NCBI RefSeq assembly: GCF_902810435.1
Contig: NZ_LR778174.1
Location: 1,534,501-1,598,500, forward strand
Source: Veillonella parvula
GTDB taxonomy: Bacteria > Bacillota > Negativicutes > Veillonellales > Veillonellaceae
DNA length: 64,000 nt
Direction: 5' to 3'
Shown here: piece by piece, positions 25,014 through 35,021 of the stretch
Position numbering within the stretch: position 1 is the first letter of the stretch
Layout: every line of letters starts with the position of its first letter
Program-made: the position numbers and the translations under genes
The notes under the pieces: model-generated
What the model saw: only the letters and a program-made list of their open reading frames with translations
What the model was told of the DNA's origin: nothing
The model's database searches: none

Positions 25014-26354
25014 CTATTTTATAATTACTATATCCTCATAACTCATAGGTGCAGAAGATTTGTGTACATAATCATCATTGATAACTATATCAATGCTACC
25101 TTGATTTGATAATTCAGCGCCATCAACAACACCTAATTTAGACAATAACTGAGCTCCTTCTTTTTGAGTCACACCTACAGATTGAAGTTCGGATTTATCA
25201 ACTGTTAGCACAACTAAATCATGTTCCTTTGTGGTTCCAATGAAACTACGACCTTTGTTATTAGATTCATCAGCTCCTACATAGCGACCGCCTTTCATCA
25301 CCATAGTGCCCACTTCTAAACTAGCTCCACCGGTAGTACTAACTTGAGCAAGTTCTTCTCTATTTTGAATCGTAATAGGTGTTCCAACTTTTAATTTTCG
25401 TAAAGCATTTCCAGATTCGCCATGACCAGACAATACATATTGGTTTTCCCCAATTTTAGAATTTCCCTTTTGTTTACTAATAACCTTGCCATTAGCTACA
25501 GTCACTTCATAACCATATTCATTGGTCTTTGTAGAAGGACCATAAGTTGACGTATAAAGGGTCAAGGCATTCTCTTTACGAACCGTATCAACGGAGGTGA
25601 TTACAAAACTCTCATTCTTTGTTTTAGCTTGAAGCAAAGGTTTTTTCTCTTCTATAAAGTATCCTCTATTAGGCGTATATCGTAACGTACCACGATTAGA
25701 AATACGCTCTAAATCAATGGCTCCATCACTCGCCACTGAGTAAGGTCGTTCAAAACTGCCCCCTTTTACCTTTGCTCCAATGATAGCTGTATGAGCTTGA
25801 GTAACAGAAGATAATGGTTTACCTTCTGGAACATGCGCCACCACCATAGGTGAATCATTATCTACGGTCAATGCAAAGGCTTGAATTTTCCCTTCAGCTA
25901 CGGTGTTATTAATTTTGCTATACGTTACAGATTTATTTACATCTTTTGTAGTCTGTTGCGCATAGCCAGAAAATAAATCCACTACTATACGCGAAGGCTT
26001 TTCTAATGCAAACTCATGATGTTGTACATCCTTATTCGCTGTTAATGTTACTCGTAAGGCCCCATTAACCGGTTGTAAGCCAATGCCTTTAAGAACTCCC
26101 GTTTTTTTATCATTTTGTGATATGGGGCCAGTTAAAGCATTTGTAGTGCCCCCTAAGTTCAATGTAAGAGCATGTGTTTCTTCATTATAGGATTGAGTCC
26201 AAGATACAGGCATTTCAGATACATCTAAAACAATTCGGCTTGTACCTTCATGATTAGATACGCGCACCCCTGTTAAATTACCGGCCTCAGCATGAGGAAC
26301 GGTACTACCCAGTAGACCTAAAACAGCAAAAGTCATATACAGATATCGTTTCAT
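25014..26354 (-). CDS. Exported AMIN-domain / phosphodiester-glycosidase-like protein
   Basis: 446 aa with a signal peptide (1-24, PHAEA). An AMIN-like domain (about 27-140; LTGVRVSNHEGTSRIVLDVS, VVDLFSG) binds wall or septal components in known proteins. From about 185 there is a NAGPA/DUF2233-like phosphodiester glycosidase fold (AIIGAKVKGGSF, then RSFIGTTKEHDLVVLTVDK). The family motif near the end, usually NLDGGGSS, reads ELSNQGSIDI here, so the active site looks degraded and activity is doubtful. It ends 88 bp before the mla operon start, with a promoter between, so it is probably a separate unit after mreB. Confidence 0.68.
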   Translation of the reverse strand: MKRYLYMTFAVLGLLGSTVPHAEAGNLTGVRVSNHEGTSRIVLDVSEMPVSWTQSYNEETHALTLNLGGTTNALTGPISQNDKKTGVLKGIGLQPVNGALRVTLTANKDVQHHEFALEKPSRIVVDLFSGYAQQTTKDVNKSVTYSKINNTVAEGKIQAFALTVDNDSPMVVAHVPEGKPLSSVTQAHTAIIGAKVKGGSFERPYSVASDGAIDLERISNRGTLRYTPNRGYFIEEKKPLLQAKTKNESFVITSVDTVRKENALTLYTSTYGPSTKTNEYGYEVTVANGKVISKQKGNSKIGENQYVLSGHGESGNALRKLKVGTPITIQNREELAQVSTTGGASLEVGTMVMKGGRYVGADESNNKGRSFIGTTKEHDLVVLTVDKSELQSVGVTQKEGAQLLSKLGVVDGAELSNQGSIDIVINDDYVHKSSAPMSYEDIVIIK

Positions 26355-26391
26355 CTTTAATTCCTCTATAGCTACAAACCATAATAATGGC

Positions 26392-26419
26392 CTTATATCA
26401 TTACATCAATTTTACGCAA
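26392..26419 (-). promoter_or_regulatory. Possible promoter of the AMIN-domain gene
   Basis: TTGCGT (26419-26414), 16-bp spacer, TATAAG (26397-26392) on the minus strand, about 38 bp before ATG 26354. The -35 is weak. Confidence 0.4.
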
Positions 26420-26460
26420 TATACTTTTACTATAGTATACAGCATAAAGATGAAAAATTC

Positions 26461-26539
26461 AAAAAATAAACGAAAAACGAGGTTACAGTCTAAAGATACT
26501 CCATACATAAAATAGAATAACTGTAGACCATAACCTCGT
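26461..26539 (-). terminator. Long-loop terminator after mreB
   Basis: Outer arms TAACCTCGT (26531-26539) and ACGAGGTTA (26477-26485) pair perfectly. Inner segments TAGAC and GTCTA can extend the stem. The minus strand then runs TTTTTCGTTTATTTTTT. It lies about 40 bp after the mreB stop. Confidence 0.75.
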
Positions 26540-26581
26540 CAATTTAAGCTTACATCATCATGGTATATTATTGTAACTATA

Positions 26582-27976
26582 TTATTGTAACTCATCTAAT
26601 GTATCACGAAGCTGTGACATTTCATCTAATGCCTTTGCAACACCTTTAATCACTGCATATCTTGGAGATTCTACAAGGTATGCCGCGATTCCAATAGAAC
26701 GTGTAATAACACGGTCTAATCCATCGATGAGCGCGCCACCACCAGTAAGAATTATGCCATGATCGTTGATAGCGGCCACAAGTTCCGGTGGAGTTTTTTC
26801 TAGAATAGACTTAACGCCTTCCAAAACATTCATCACTTGTGCTTCTAGAGCACGTTGAATCTCTAAAGAATTCACCGCAACCATCTTTGGTAATCCAGAA
26901 CTTGAATCTCGTCCTCGTACCTCAATCGTGCGCTCCTTTGCACGGCGATCCACAGTCCCTACAGAAATTTTAATTTTCTCTGCTGTTAGCGGACCAATAA
27001 CCAAGCGTTTCTTACGACGGATATAGCGAATAATAGATTCGTTAAAAGAATCTCCACCGATGCGAAGTGATTCACTTACAACTACACCCGTATCACAAAG
27101 AACGGCAATATCCGTAGTGCCACCACCAACATCGACAACCATCGCCCCTACGTGCTCAGCATCATTGAGACCAGTCCCCATAGCAGCAGCCAATGGTTCT
27201 TCAATAAGGACTGTCTTTTTTGCACCAGTTCTGAGTAAAGCTTCCAAAATAGCGCGTTTTTCAACTGGTGTAATGCCCGACGGAACACATACAATAATAC
27301 GCGTCTTCATCAATCTAGAAGCAGGTACAACGGAGCGAATAAAGTACTTCAACATGAATTCTGTCATATCATAATCTGCAATAACGCCCGCTTGAACTGG
27401 ACGGATGACGGAAATCCCTTTTGGAGTACGGCCCACCATAGAACGTGCAGCCTCACCTAAAGCAAGAATATCACCAGTTTTATCATCCCGTGCAATATAC
27501 GCAGGTTCATCTAATACCAAGCCTTTACCCTTCGCAAAAATGAGGATATTTGCAGTCCCTAAATCAATTCCCAAATCGAAGTTTAAGGATCGATTTAAAC
27601 GACTCATAAAATCCCCAACTTGCTCAGGTCGAACTAAACGTTTTAATGTCATGGCTGGTGTTGTTTTAGCAATCGCTACAGTCTCACGACTACGTCGTTC
27701 AGCACGGCGCATTTTTGTAACTTTAATCATGGTCTCACGCATATTGGAGGCCAAATGATTAGCTTGCTTTGCCACGCCATTTGAAAGCTTAGTAGACTTA
27801 CGTTTTGTCCTTCTCAATGGTTTGCGTGTAGTACTCACTTTCGAATTTTCAACCTTTGCAGCACCTAAGTTCTGTTGCTCGTTGTATAAAGCCGGCCCTT
27901 TAGAGCGCCGGCTTCTTTTCTTTTTATTTTGTTTTGGCTGTGTACTCTTATTCGTCAACCCGAACAATATCAGCAC
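26582..27976 (-). CDS. mreB: MreB-family actin-like rod-shape protein with basic N-terminal extension
   Basis: From about residue 124 this is a normal MreB ([20 protein letters not shown]; phosphate loops DLGTAN and [18 protein letters not shown] near the end), about 340 aa. The open frame continues upstream for 123 more codons with no stop, giving a very basic extension ([18 protein letters not shown]). GTG 27976, overlapping the murA end by 29 bp with AAAGG 4 nt upstream, is the longest start. ATG 27607, with a weak GGGGA, would give the standard protein. MreB filaments guide wall synthesis. Veillonella cells are cocci, so an MreB here is of interest. Core call sure; start unsure. Confidence 0.88.
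   Translation of the reverse strand: MLILFGLTNKSTQPKQNKKKRSRRSKGPALYNEQQNLGAAKVENSKVSTTRKPLRRTKRKSTKLSNGVAKQANHLASNMRETMIKVTKMRRAERRSRETVAIAKTTPAMTLKRLVRPEQVGDFMSRLNRSLNFDLGIDLGTANILIFAKGKGLVLDEPAYIARDDKTGDILALGEAARSMVGRTPKGISVIRPVQAGVIADYDMTEFMLKYFIRSVVPASRLMKTRIIVCVPSGITPVEKRAILEALLRTGAKKTVLIEEPLAAAMGTGLNDAEHVGAMVVDVGGGTTDIAVLCDTGVVVSESLRIGGDSFNESIIRYIRRKKRLVIGPLTAEKIKISVGTVDRRAKERTIEVRGRDSSSGLPKMVAVNSLEIQRALEAQVMNVLEGVKSILEKTPPELVAAINDHGIILTGGGALIDGLDRVITRSIGIAAYLVESPRYAVIKGVAKALDEMSQLRDTLDELQ
27889..27914. other. GC-rich hairpin just after murA, inside the mreB 5' reading frame
   Basis: Stem AAGCCGGC (27889-27896) with GCCGGCTT (27907-27914), loop of 10 nt. On the plus strand it is followed by a long T-rich tract (terminator-like); on the minus strand only by TTTATA. 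The A-rich minus-strand tract encodes the Lys-rich start of the mreB extension. Confidence 0.6.
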
Positions 27977-29213
27977 CTAACCTTTGCAATTTACCTACAA
28001 AATCATCATAACCTCGGTCAATATGATGTAAACGACCGACTTCTGTTCTACCTTCCGCAGTCAATGCAGCACATACAAGCGCCGCTCCAGCACGCAAATC
28101 AGTAGCATTTACTATAGCCCCATGTAAGCTTGGCATACCTTCGACAATAGCTTGACGATTGTCAATGTCGATATGCGCTCCCATTTTACGAAGTTCAGCA
28201 ACATGCATAAATCGGTTTTCAAAAACAGTTTCTGTTACTGTACTAGTGCCTTCCGCAATCGTAGTAAGAGCCATAAATTGAGCTTGCATATCTGTTGGAA
28301 ATCCAGGGTATGGCAATGTTTTAATGTCCACAGCTTTAATGCCTTTACCACTACTGATAACGCGAATACCGTCGATTTCTTCCTCTACTGTTACACCAGC
28401 CTCCTTTAATTTAGCCACTACTGGTTTTAGATGTTCTGGCAATGCGTTTTCCACAAATACATCACCACCTGCCATAGCAGCTGCGATTAAATATGTACCA
28501 GCTTCAATGCGGTCAGGAATTACTGTATGAATAGCACCGTTTAATTGAGGTACACCTTCAATACGAATCACATTTGTACCAGCTCCGCGAATATTAGCAC
28601 CCATAGCATTTAAGAATGTAGCCAAATCAACAATTTCAGGCTCTTCTGCAGCATTTTCGATAACGGTTTTACCTTTCGCCATAGAAGCAGCCATAATTAC
28701 ATTCTCTGTAGCCCCCACACTTGGAAAATCCAAATAAATTTGAGTCCCTTTAAGTCCTTCCGGTGCATGAGCATATACGTAATCTTCAGTAATTTCAATT
28801 TTTGCACCTAATGCTTCAAATGCTTTTAAGTGAAGATCAATGGGGCGTGCACCGATAGCACATCCACCAGGCATTGAGATTTTAGCCTCCCCTTTACGAG
28901 CCAAAAGTGGACCCATGACAAGGAAGGATGCACGCATTTTACGTACAAGTTCATAAGGAGCTTCCGTAGCAGTCAATGTAGAAGCATCAAAAACAATTTC
29001 ACCATCTGCATTATTACGAGCGATTTTAACCCCCAAAGACTCGATAACTTGGCAAATCGTGCCTACATCTTCTAAATTTGGAATTTCAAGCAATTTACTA
29101 GGCGTTGATGCTAGCAAAGTACCGGCAATAATAGGGAGCACTGCATTTTTAGCACTACTAACACGTACACGTCCTTCCAACCGATTGCCACCTTGAATGA
29201 TTAACTTTTCCAA
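27948..29213 (-). CDS. murA: UDP-N-acetylglucosamine 1-carboxyvinyltransferase
   Basis: A 421-aa EPSP-synthase-fold enzyme with Lys22-Asn23 (SSAKNAVLP) and the catalytic Cys117 in [10 protein letters not shown], the residue targeted by fosfomycin. It adds enolpyruvate from PEP to UDP-GlcNAc, the first committed step of peptidoglycan synthesis. The start is TTG 29213 (VEKLII written as MEKLII), with GGAGG 7 nt upstream. The gene precedes mreB and overlaps its open frame. A well-formed promoter lies at 29295-29324. Length and motifs are fully typical; whether a second MurA exists outside the window cannot be seen. Confidence 0.97.
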   Translation of the reverse strand: MEKLIIQGGNRLEGRVRVSSAKNAVLPIIAGTLLASTPSKLLEIPNLEDVGTICQVIESLGVKIARNNADGEIVFDASTLTATEAPYELVRKMRASFLVMGPLLARKGEAKISMPGGCAIGARPIDLHLKAFEALGAKIEITEDYVYAHAPEGLKGTQIYLDFPSVGATENVIMAASMAKGKTVIENAAEEPEIVDLATFLNAMGANIRGAGTNVIRIEGVPQLNGAIHTVIPDRIEAGTYLIAAAMAGGDVFVENALPEHLKPVVAKLKEAGVTVEEEIDGIRVISSGKGIKAVDIKTLPYPGFPTDMQAQFMALTTIAEGTSTVTETVFENRFMHVAELRKMGAHIDIDNRQAIVEGMPSLHGAIVNATDLRAGAALVCAALTAEGRTEVGRLHHIDRGYDDFVGKLQRLGADIVRVDE

Positions 29214-29294
29214 CAGAATTCCTCCTACACTTTATATCGTTCATCTTGTATAAGCTACAAGACCTTGTATTTATAACGTCATATACTAAATGTT

Positions 29295-29324
29295 ATTATA
29301 CTATTTTTCGATATATCTCATCAA
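29295..29324 (-). promoter_or_regulatory. Promoter of murA (-mreB)
   Basis: TTGATG (29324-29319), 18-bp spacer, perfect TATAAT (29300-29295) on the minus strand. The leader contains a small dyad CTTGTA-TAAGC-TACAAG at about 29246-29262. Confidence 0.65.
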
Positions 29325-29345
29325 GAGAATAAGAGAAAATACAAA

Positions 29346-29409
29346 GAAAAAAAGCCCTGAATATATCTCAAAAATTTATGTCCAATTTTTGAGTATATTT
29401 CAGGGCTTT
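29346..29409 (-). terminator. Terminator of serS-transaldolase-glpX
   Basis: Long hairpin: AAAGCCCTGA (29351-29360) pairs with TCAGGGCTTT (29400-29409), and the inner AT-rich arms also pair (CTCAAAAATT/AATTTTTGAG). A T-run follows on the minus strand. Confidence 0.92.
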
Positions 29410-29413
29410 ATTC

Positions 29414-30376
29414 TTATTTTGCTTTTAATGTTTTAAGTTTATGATCCATATGCACGGTATCAAGGAAGCGAACCGTACCAGTTTTAGACCGCATTACAAT
29501 AGTATGCGTACGCGCACCACCTGGAAAATATTGAATTGGATTTAATAAGTTACCACGTGTAATGGCAGTAGCCGCAAAGATAACATCATCAGTACGAACT
29601 AAATCATTTAATGTGAGCACTTGGTTTACATCGGCAATACCCATTTCATGGCAACGACGAATTTCTTCATCCGTTTCTGGTTTTAAGCGAGCTTGCATAT
29701 CGCCGCCTACACATTTCAAGGCTGCAGCCGCTAGTACACCTTCAGGTGCACCACCAGTACCTACAACCATGTGTACCCCAGAACCTTCGATACAACATTC
29801 CATAGCTGGATTAACATCACCATCAGAGATGAGCATAATGCGAGCCCCTACTTCACGAGCTTCTTTCATCAAGCCTTGATGACGCTCACGATCAAGCATA
29901 ACCAACGTGATTTCATCTACATTACGTTCCATTTTAGTCGCTACATTTTTGATATTTTCGGTCAAAGATTTCGTAATATCGATAGCACCTGCACCGCGAG
30001 GACCAACACAAAGTTTCTCCATGTACATATCTGGTGCATGTAACAAGCCACCTTTTTCTGCAATCGCCATAACTGCAATAGCACCATTTTGACCTTTAGC
30101 AATCAAGTTTGTCCCTTCAATAGGATCAACTGCGATATCTACTTCTGGTCCGCCAGCGCCTACGTGTTCTCCGATATAAAGCATAGGAGCTTCATCAATT
30201 TCGCCTTCTCCGATAACTACCGTACCAGAAATGCGAACAGAATCAAACGCTTGACGCATAGCATCTACAGCAAGACCATCGGCTGCATCCTTTTGCCCAC
30301 GGCCAAGCAAACGACCGCTACGCAAAGCTGCGGCTTCAACGACACGAGCAAATTCCAAAGATAATGTACGATCCAT
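29414..30376 (-). CDS. glpX: Class II fructose-1,6-bisphosphatase
   Basis: A 320-aa GlpX-type phosphatase (FBPase II fold) with GEGEIDEAPMLYIGE and the metal-binding block DIAVDPIEGTN, ending in PGGARTHTIVMRSKTG. It removes the C1 phosphate of fructose-1,6-bisphosphate in gluconeogenesis. Veillonella lives on organic acids such as lactate and makes its sugars by gluconeogenesis, so this gene fits the lifestyle (inference). ATG 30376 has AGGAGG 8 nt upstream. It is the last gene of an operon with serS and a transaldolase, closed by a strong terminator. Confidence 0.95.
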   Translation of the reverse strand: MDRTLSLEFARVVEAAALRSGRLLGRGQKDAADGLAVDAMRQAFDSVRISGTVVIGEGEIDEAPMLYIGEHVGAGGPEVDIAVDPIEGTNLIAKGQNGAIAVMAIAEKGGLLHAPDMYMEKLCVGPRGAGAIDITKSLTENIKNVATKMERNVDEITLVMLDRERHQGLMKEAREVGARIMLISDGDVNPAMECCIEGSGVHMVVGTGGAPEGVLAAAALKCVGGDMQARLKPETDEEIRRCHEMGIADVNQVLTLNDLVRTDDVIFAATAITRGNLLNPIQYFPGGARTHTIVMRSKTGTVRFLDTVHMDHKLKTLKAK

Positions 30377-30435
30377 AATGGGCCTCCTTATAAGTCCTCT
30401 ATGTATTGATATGACTCTTACCTAGAGTCTCTAAC

Positions 30436-31080
30436 TTATTGATTAGCTTGTTTCCAATCTTCCATAAATTTTGCTAGTCCTGCATCAGTCAATGGATGTT
30501 TCATAGCTTGCATAAGTACTTTAAATGGAACAGTTGCAATATGAGCACCTGCCTTAGCACATTGAATAATATGCAACGGCGTTCTCACACTAGCAGCAAT
30601 AATTTCAGTTTCAATTTCATGAATAGCGAAAATATCTGCAATATCTTGAATTAATGTAAGGCCATCCATGCTGATATCATCAATGCGCCCCACAAATGGA
30701 CTCACATAACTTGCACCTGCACGAGCAGCTAATAACGCTTGGTTTGCAGAAAAAATCAAAGTCACATTCGTTTTAATGTCTTCTTTGCGCAAAACAGCAA
30801 CGGCTTTAAGGCCTTCTGGAGTCATAGGAACTTTAATAACCACGTTAGAGCCTAATTTCACAAGGTCATGTGCTTCCGCCACCATGCCTTCAGTATCAGA
30901 GGAAATAACCTCTGCGCTAACAGGTCCATCAACAAGATTTGCAATTTCAGAAATAACTTGTTTCAAATCGCGTTTAGCTTTCACGATAAGCGATGGGTTC
31001 GTAGTTACGCCATCAATAAAACCAAAGTCATAGGCCTCTTTAATCTCATCAAATTCTGCTGTATCAATAAAGAATCTCAT
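30436..31080 (-). CDS. Transaldolase / fructose-6-phosphate aldolase family enzyme
   Basis: 214 aa, the short (TalC/Fsa) subfamily of transaldolases: [24 protein letters not shown], the Schiff-base Lys83 in VVIKVPMT, and [11 protein letters not shown]. Members either transfer dihydroxyacetone units (transaldolase, pentose phosphate pathway) or cleave fructose-6-phosphate (FSA). Sequence alone does not decide. Pairing with glpX suggests non-oxidative pentose supply from gluconeogenesis, hence transaldolase is the likelier role. The start has GAGGGGG upstream. It lies 13 bp after serS and 59 bp before glpX. Confidence 0.9.
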   Translation of the reverse strand: MRFFIDTAEFDEIKEAYDFGFIDGVTTNPSLIVKAKRDLKQVISEIANLVDGPVSAEVISSDTEGMVAEAHDLVKLGSNVVIKVPMTPEGLKAVAVLRKEDIKTNVTLIFSANQALLAARAGASYVSPFVGRIDDISMDGLTLIQDIADIFAIHEIETEIIAASVRTPLHIIQCAKAGAHIATVPFKVLMQAMKHPLTDAGLAKFMEDWKQANQ

Positions 31081-31093
31081 AAAATGCCCCCTC

Positions 31094-32374
31094 TTATTTA
31101 GCCGGTGAAATCACTTCAACGCCACCCATGTATGGCACGAGAACTTTTGGAATTACAACGGACCCATCGGCTTGTTGATAGTTTTCCAAGATAGCGGCTA
31201 CTGTACGCCCTACTGCAAGACCAGATCCATTTAATGTATGAACGAATTCCGGTTTACCCTTAGGTCTACGACGGAATTTAATATTAGCACGTCGAGCTTG
31301 GAAATCAGTCATATTAGAACAAGAGGAAATTTCTCTATACTTGCCTTGTGCAGGCATCCACACCTCTACATCATAGGTTTTAGCAGAACCAAAGCCCATA
31401 TCACCTGTGCACAGAGTGATAACACGGAACGGTAATTCTAATAAGCGCAATACTTCTTCTGCATTATCTGTTAATGTTTCTAATTCTTTGAAAGAATCTT
31501 CTGGTTTAGCTAATTTAACCATTTCAACTTTGTTAAATTGATGTTGTCGAATAAGGCCACGAGTATCACGCCCCGCAGAACCCGCTTCAGCACGGAAACA
31601 TGCGGTGAATGCAGTATAGTATTTAGGCAATTCCTCTTCGCTCAAAATTTCACCACCGTGATAATTAGTCAATGTAACCTCAGCAGTTGGAATCAAGAAA
31701 TATTCCGTTCCCTCTACATGGTACATATCTTCAGCAAATTTAGGCAATTGCCCAGTGCCCGTCAAAGTTTCACGCGTTACCATATATGGAGTCATCATTT
31801 CAGTATAGCCATGTTTATCTACATGAAGATCCACCATGAAGTTGATAAGAGCGCGTTCCAAACGAGCCCCTAACCCCTTATACACAGTAAAGCGAGCTCC
31901 ACTCATTTTGCCTGCACGGTTGAAATCAAGGATATCGAGGCTTTCACCTAAATCCCAATGAGCCTGTACATCAAAATTAAATTGACGTGGTTCGCCCCAT
32001 TTGCGTTGCTCCACATTTTCATCTTCATCGGCCCCTACAGGAACAGATGCATCACACATATTTGGCAACATCAATGCCGCATCACGCAATTTTGTTTCCA
32101 CTTCGCGAATACGGTTATCAAGCTCAGCAATCTCATCGCCTACTTTTTTCATTTCTTTGATTTTTTCATCAGCATTTTCTTTGTTGCGTTTTAATTTGCT
32201 AATTTCTTCTGTTACAGAATTGCGAAGCGCTTTTAATTCTTCTACTTGGCCGATCAATTGACGACGTTCATCATAAGCGGATACAAAGGTTTTCAGATCG
32301 CCTTTTGTATGACGATTATCTAAATTTTGTTGCACTAAATCAATATTTTCACGGACAAATTTTAAATCTAACAT
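31094..32374 (-). CDS. serS: Seryl-tRNA synthetase
   Basis: A 426-aa class II aminoacyl-tRNA synthetase. The N-terminal long antiparallel coiled coil (about 28-100) grips the tRNA-Ser long arm; the catalytic core shows motif 2 [21 protein letters not shown] and motif 3 [20 protein letters not shown] chose ATG 32374 ([10 protein letters not shown]) because GAGG lies upstream and it matches the family N-terminus; an in-frame extension to 32395 runs into the promoter area. No T-box structure is visible in the short leader. It heads the operon with the transaldolase and glpX genes. Confidence 0.97.
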   Translation of the reverse strand: MLDLKFVRENIDLVQQNLDNRHTKGDLKTFVSAYDERRQLIGQVEELKALRNSVTEEISKLKRNKENADEKIKEMKKVGDEIAELDNRIREVETKLRDAALMLPNMCDASVPVGADEDENVEQRKWGEPRQFNFDVQAHWDLGESLDILDFNRAGKMSGARFTVYKGLGARLERALINFMVDLHVDKHGYTEMMTPYMVTRETLTGTGQLPKFAEDMYHVEGTEYFLIPTAEVTLTNYHGGEILSEEELPKYYTAFTACFRAEAGSAGRDTRGLIRQHQFNKVEMVKLAKPEDSFKELETLTDNAEEVLRLLELPFRVITLCTGDMGFGSAKTYDVEVWMPAQGKYREISSCSNMTDFQARRANIKFRRRPKGKPEFVHTLNGSGLAVGRTVAAILENYQQADGSVVIPKVLVPYMGGVEVISPAK

Positions 32375-32427
32375 ACTATAAACCTCATTTTCCAACTATG
32401 TTACGCACAATATATTCAATACGTTTA

Positions 32428-32456
32428 AGTATACCATATATTGGTGTATTTATCAT
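32428..32456 (-). promoter_or_regulatory. Promoter of serS-transaldolase-glpX
   Basis: ATGATA (32456-32451), 17-bp spacer ending TGG, TATACT (32433-32428): an extended -10 promoter about 55 bp before the serS ATG. Confidence 0.55.
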
Positions 32457-32499
32457 TAAATTATGTGCTATATACTAGACTTCTCACCAATATTTTATA

Positions 32500-33453
32500 T
32501 TATTCATCCTCTTCTTCATCTAGCAAATAATCTTTTGCCATCCATTTACGCGTGCCTGTAAAAGAAATGGTCACCCATTTTTCCGTTGGGTTACCGCCGA
32601 TTTCTTGGTCAATTTCATTGCGAATAGCATCAATTTCAGCAATAGTTTGATATGGAAAACTTTTAGGAACTAAAATATCAATTTCAATGATTCGAGTATT
32701 GCCGTATACTTGCACGCTCGTCACATAATCTTTAAAATTATACTTTTCCATAAAGCGATCCATAATTTCTTGCACTTCATTATGCAATGAAGTTGGTGCC
32801 CATCCCAATATTTGTTTCATGGATGGCACAATAATACGAAATGCAGATGGTACCATCTGTACAGCTAAAACAATTAATACAATAGGATCAATATAGGTAG
32901 CCCATCTAGCATATTCAGTACTTTCTAGCATAGTAGCTACAACGAAACTAATCAAGATAGCCGCTTCTAACAAAGCATCGACATACCAGCTTACATTATC
33001 AAATTTAATCAAGTTAGACTGTAAACTTTTATTAATACGACGTACATAAAGATAGTAAGCAGTATCTGCAACAGTAAAGAATATAGCATAGAAAATAGCT
33101 GGTCCGAAGTCTACGTGACGTCCACCGCTTAACAAATCCGTAATACCGCTGGATAACGCGTACAGCACGATAAGCAAAATAAAAAAACCTTCCACCGCGA
33201 GTACGAGAGGTTCAAATTGCCAATATCCGAACTGAAAGCGCTTACTCGTCTCACGAGCCACTAATTTGGCCGTCATGAGCATCATAATCTTAATAACTAC
33301 ATCGACAAAGGAGAATACACCATCTAATAAGACCGCACTCGACCCGGTCACAATCCCCATTATCGTACCGCTCACAGCCACCAAAGCCATAAGCCCTACG
33401 GATTGCATCAGCAGTTTCTGTTCAATGGAGCGCCTTGCCCCTAATATATCCAT
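32500..33453 (-). CDS. Cation diffusion facilitator (CDF) family transporter
   Basis: 317 aa with six hydrophobic helices (about 12-210) and a cytoplasmic C-terminal domain (about 220-305). Family features are DGVFSFVDVV (metal-site Asp on helix 2), FGYWQFEP after it, and YVDALLEA on helix 5. CDF proteins export Zn, Mn, Fe or Co in exchange for protons. The usual His-x-x-x-Asp of helix 5 in zinc transporters reads Y-x-D here, so the metal is unclear. The tail is acidic (LLDEEEDE). ATG 33453 (MDILGARRS) follows GGAG by 8 nt. It is monocistronic, with its own promoter. Confidence 0.85.
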   Translation of the reverse strand: MDILGARRSIEQKLLMQSVGLMALVAVSGTIMGIVTGSSAVLLDGVFSFVDVVIKIMMLMTAKLVARETSKRFQFGYWQFEPLVLAVEGFFILLIVLYALSSGITDLLSGGRHVDFGPAIFYAIFFTVADTAYYLYVRRINKSLQSNLIKFDNVSWYVDALLEAAILISFVVATMLESTEYARWATYIDPIVLIVLAVQMVPSAFRIIVPSMKQILGWAPTSLHNEVQEIMDRFMEKYNFKDYVTSVQVYGNTRIIEIDILVPKSFPYQTIAEIDAIRNEIDQEIGGNPTEKWVTISFTGTRKWMAKDYLLDEEEDE

Positions 33454-33487
33454 TGAGCACACTCCTTTCTGACTTATATACATCTTT

Positions 33488-33516
33488 ATTATACACTAAT
33501 CATCGAAGTGTATAAA
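33488..33516 (-). promoter_or_regulatory. Promoter of the CDF transporter gene
   Basis: TTTATA (33516-33511), 17-bp spacer, TATAAT (33493-33488) on the minus strand, right after the guaD terminator. Confidence 0.55.
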
Positions 33517-33525
33517 ATGTATTAC

Positions 33526-33559
33526 AAAAAGTCCACCGTATACCTTATGCACGGTGGAC
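33526..33559 (-). terminator. Terminator of guaD
   Basis: Perfect 9-bp stem GTCCACCGT/ACGGTGGAC (33531-33539, 33551-33559), loop of 11 nt, then five T on the minus strand. Confidence 0.9.
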
Positions 33560-33605
33560 CTTCAATAATCACTAACATATGAACTTTTATTCTATTATAT
33601 GATAG

Positions 33606-34892
33606 CTACATAGCCATCGGAGGCTCATCTAACAATTTACCGGCTACATATCTCCCAACAATATGGCGATCATCACCTATATATAGCCACCGTTCCAGAC
33701 GTTCCTCTATACTCCGTTCATTCGGATCAAACAATTCATGATCATCGATAACAAGAGCATCAAATTCATAGCCGGTTTCAAAGCTACCTACGTCACCAAA
33801 GAATTGTCCGCCTCCCTTAGTCGCCATATAGAAAGCTTCCGGTAATGTAAGCGATGCATAGCTGGCATCCACCTCGGCCCACTTCATCTTTGACAAACCC
33901 ACGGCTTCGGTCAAAACCTTAGCCATACTGATGTCATGGCCTCCTGAAATGTCTGATCCCAGTGCAATGGAAATACCATGATTCAATAATTTTCGTATAG
34001 GTGCAATGCCGCTGGACAAATTCACGTTAGAATACGGACAGTGTGCCACCATCGTCTTCGTTTCATGCATCCGCTCCATTTCTTCATCGCTCAGATGAAT
34101 ACAATGAGCCATGACCGTCGGCACTGTACCCATCAGACGATGTTCACAGTATACATCCGTATAACTGGAGGAATCCGGATGAAGTGAATGAACCCATTCA
34201 ATCTCACCATGATTTTCAGATAAATGCGATTGAATTGGCACATTATACTCCACCGCTAAATCTCCGAGACCACTCATCAGGCGGCTCGTACAGGATGGCA
34301 CAAAGCGAGGGGTTACAATAGGTCGTACGAGCGGTCCAAACTGTCGAGCCTCTTCAAGCCATACTCTCGTATCATGTAAGGACTGGTCCGTATCCTCAAT
34401 CAGATAATCGGGACTGTTCCGATCCATATTAACCTTGCCTACAAAAGCGGATAGGCCGGCTTCTGAAAGCAACCTCATCAATAGCAATGTGCTTTCTTTA
34501 TGAATAGTGCCAAATAAAATACTGCGCGTTGTACCGTAACGCCATAATTCGTTAACAAAAGCGCTATATACCGTCTTTGCGTAGTCTAAATCCGAAAACT
34601 TCGCCTCCTCCGGAAATGTATACGTTTCAAGCCAAGGCAGCAATTCTTTATCCATGCCAAGGCCTCGATTGCAAAATTGAGGCGCATGAGCATGGGTATC
34701 GACAAATCCGGGAATAATTAAATTATCCCCGTAGTCCTCAACCGGATACGACTCAAATTCGGAGGGAATACTTTCACCACAATATGCGATACGACCGTCA
34801 CGCACAATCATATAGCCGTTTGGAATCACTGCAAACTCCGCTGGTCGTGATGTATAAATAATATTACCTTTTACTATATAAACGGAATTCAT
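33606..34892 (-). CDS. guaD: Guanine deaminase
   Basis: A 428-aa amidohydrolase with metal ligands in PGFVDTHAHAPQ, SHLSENHGEIEW, VMAHCIHLSD and the late Asp in LGSDISGGHD; the FCNRGLGMDKELLPWLETYTFPEE block is characteristic of GuaD. It converts guanine to xanthine and ammonia. Start ATG 34892 has AGGAG 8 nt upstream. The purine permease lies immediately upstream under a guanine-type riboswitch, so uptake and deamination of guanine appear linked. A second possible promoter sits at 34956-34984. Codon use is richer in CCG and GGC than in flanking housekeeping genes. Confidence 0.92.
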   Translation of the reverse strand: MNSVYIVKGNIIYTSRPAEFAVIPNGYMIVRDGRIAYCGESIPSEFESYPVEDYGDNLIIPGFVDTHAHAPQFCNRGLGMDKELLPWLETYTFPEEAKFSDLDYAKTVYSAFVNELWRYGTTRSILFGTIHKESTLLLMRLLSEAGLSAFVGKVNMDRNSPDYLIEDTDQSLHDTRVWLEEARQFGPLVRPIVTPRFVPSCTSRLMSGLGDLAVEYNVPIQSHLSENHGEIEWVHSLHPDSSSYTDVYCEHRLMGTVPTVMAHCIHLSDEEMERMHETKTMVAHCPYSNVNLSSGIAPIRKLLNHGISIALGSDISGGHDISMAKVLTEAVGLSKMKWAEVDASYASLTLPEAFYMATKGGGQFFGDVGSFETGYEFDALVIDDHELFDPNERSIEERLERWLYIGDDRHIVGRYVAGKLLDEPPMAM

Positions 34893-34955
34893 CGAATAAT
34901 CTCCTCTTTTCAACAATACCGCTTAACCGTAATATACGTACGTCAACTACAATGA

Positions 34956-34984
34956 ACTATAATTGCTCGATGCTACTCTCTCAA
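34956..34984 (-). promoter_or_regulatory. Possible internal promoter of guaD
   Basis: TTGAGA (34984-34979), 17-bp spacer, TATAGT (34961-34956) on the minus strand, between the permease stop and guaD. Confidence 0.4.
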
Positions 34985-35021
34985 CAATAAAAACACATAT
35001 AACAATCCCGACTCTCACAGC

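Noticed and set aside
32375-32480. T-box leader for serS (and likewise for lysS)
   Set aside because: Both leaders are short, with no specifier loop, no T-box sequence and no leader terminator of that kind.
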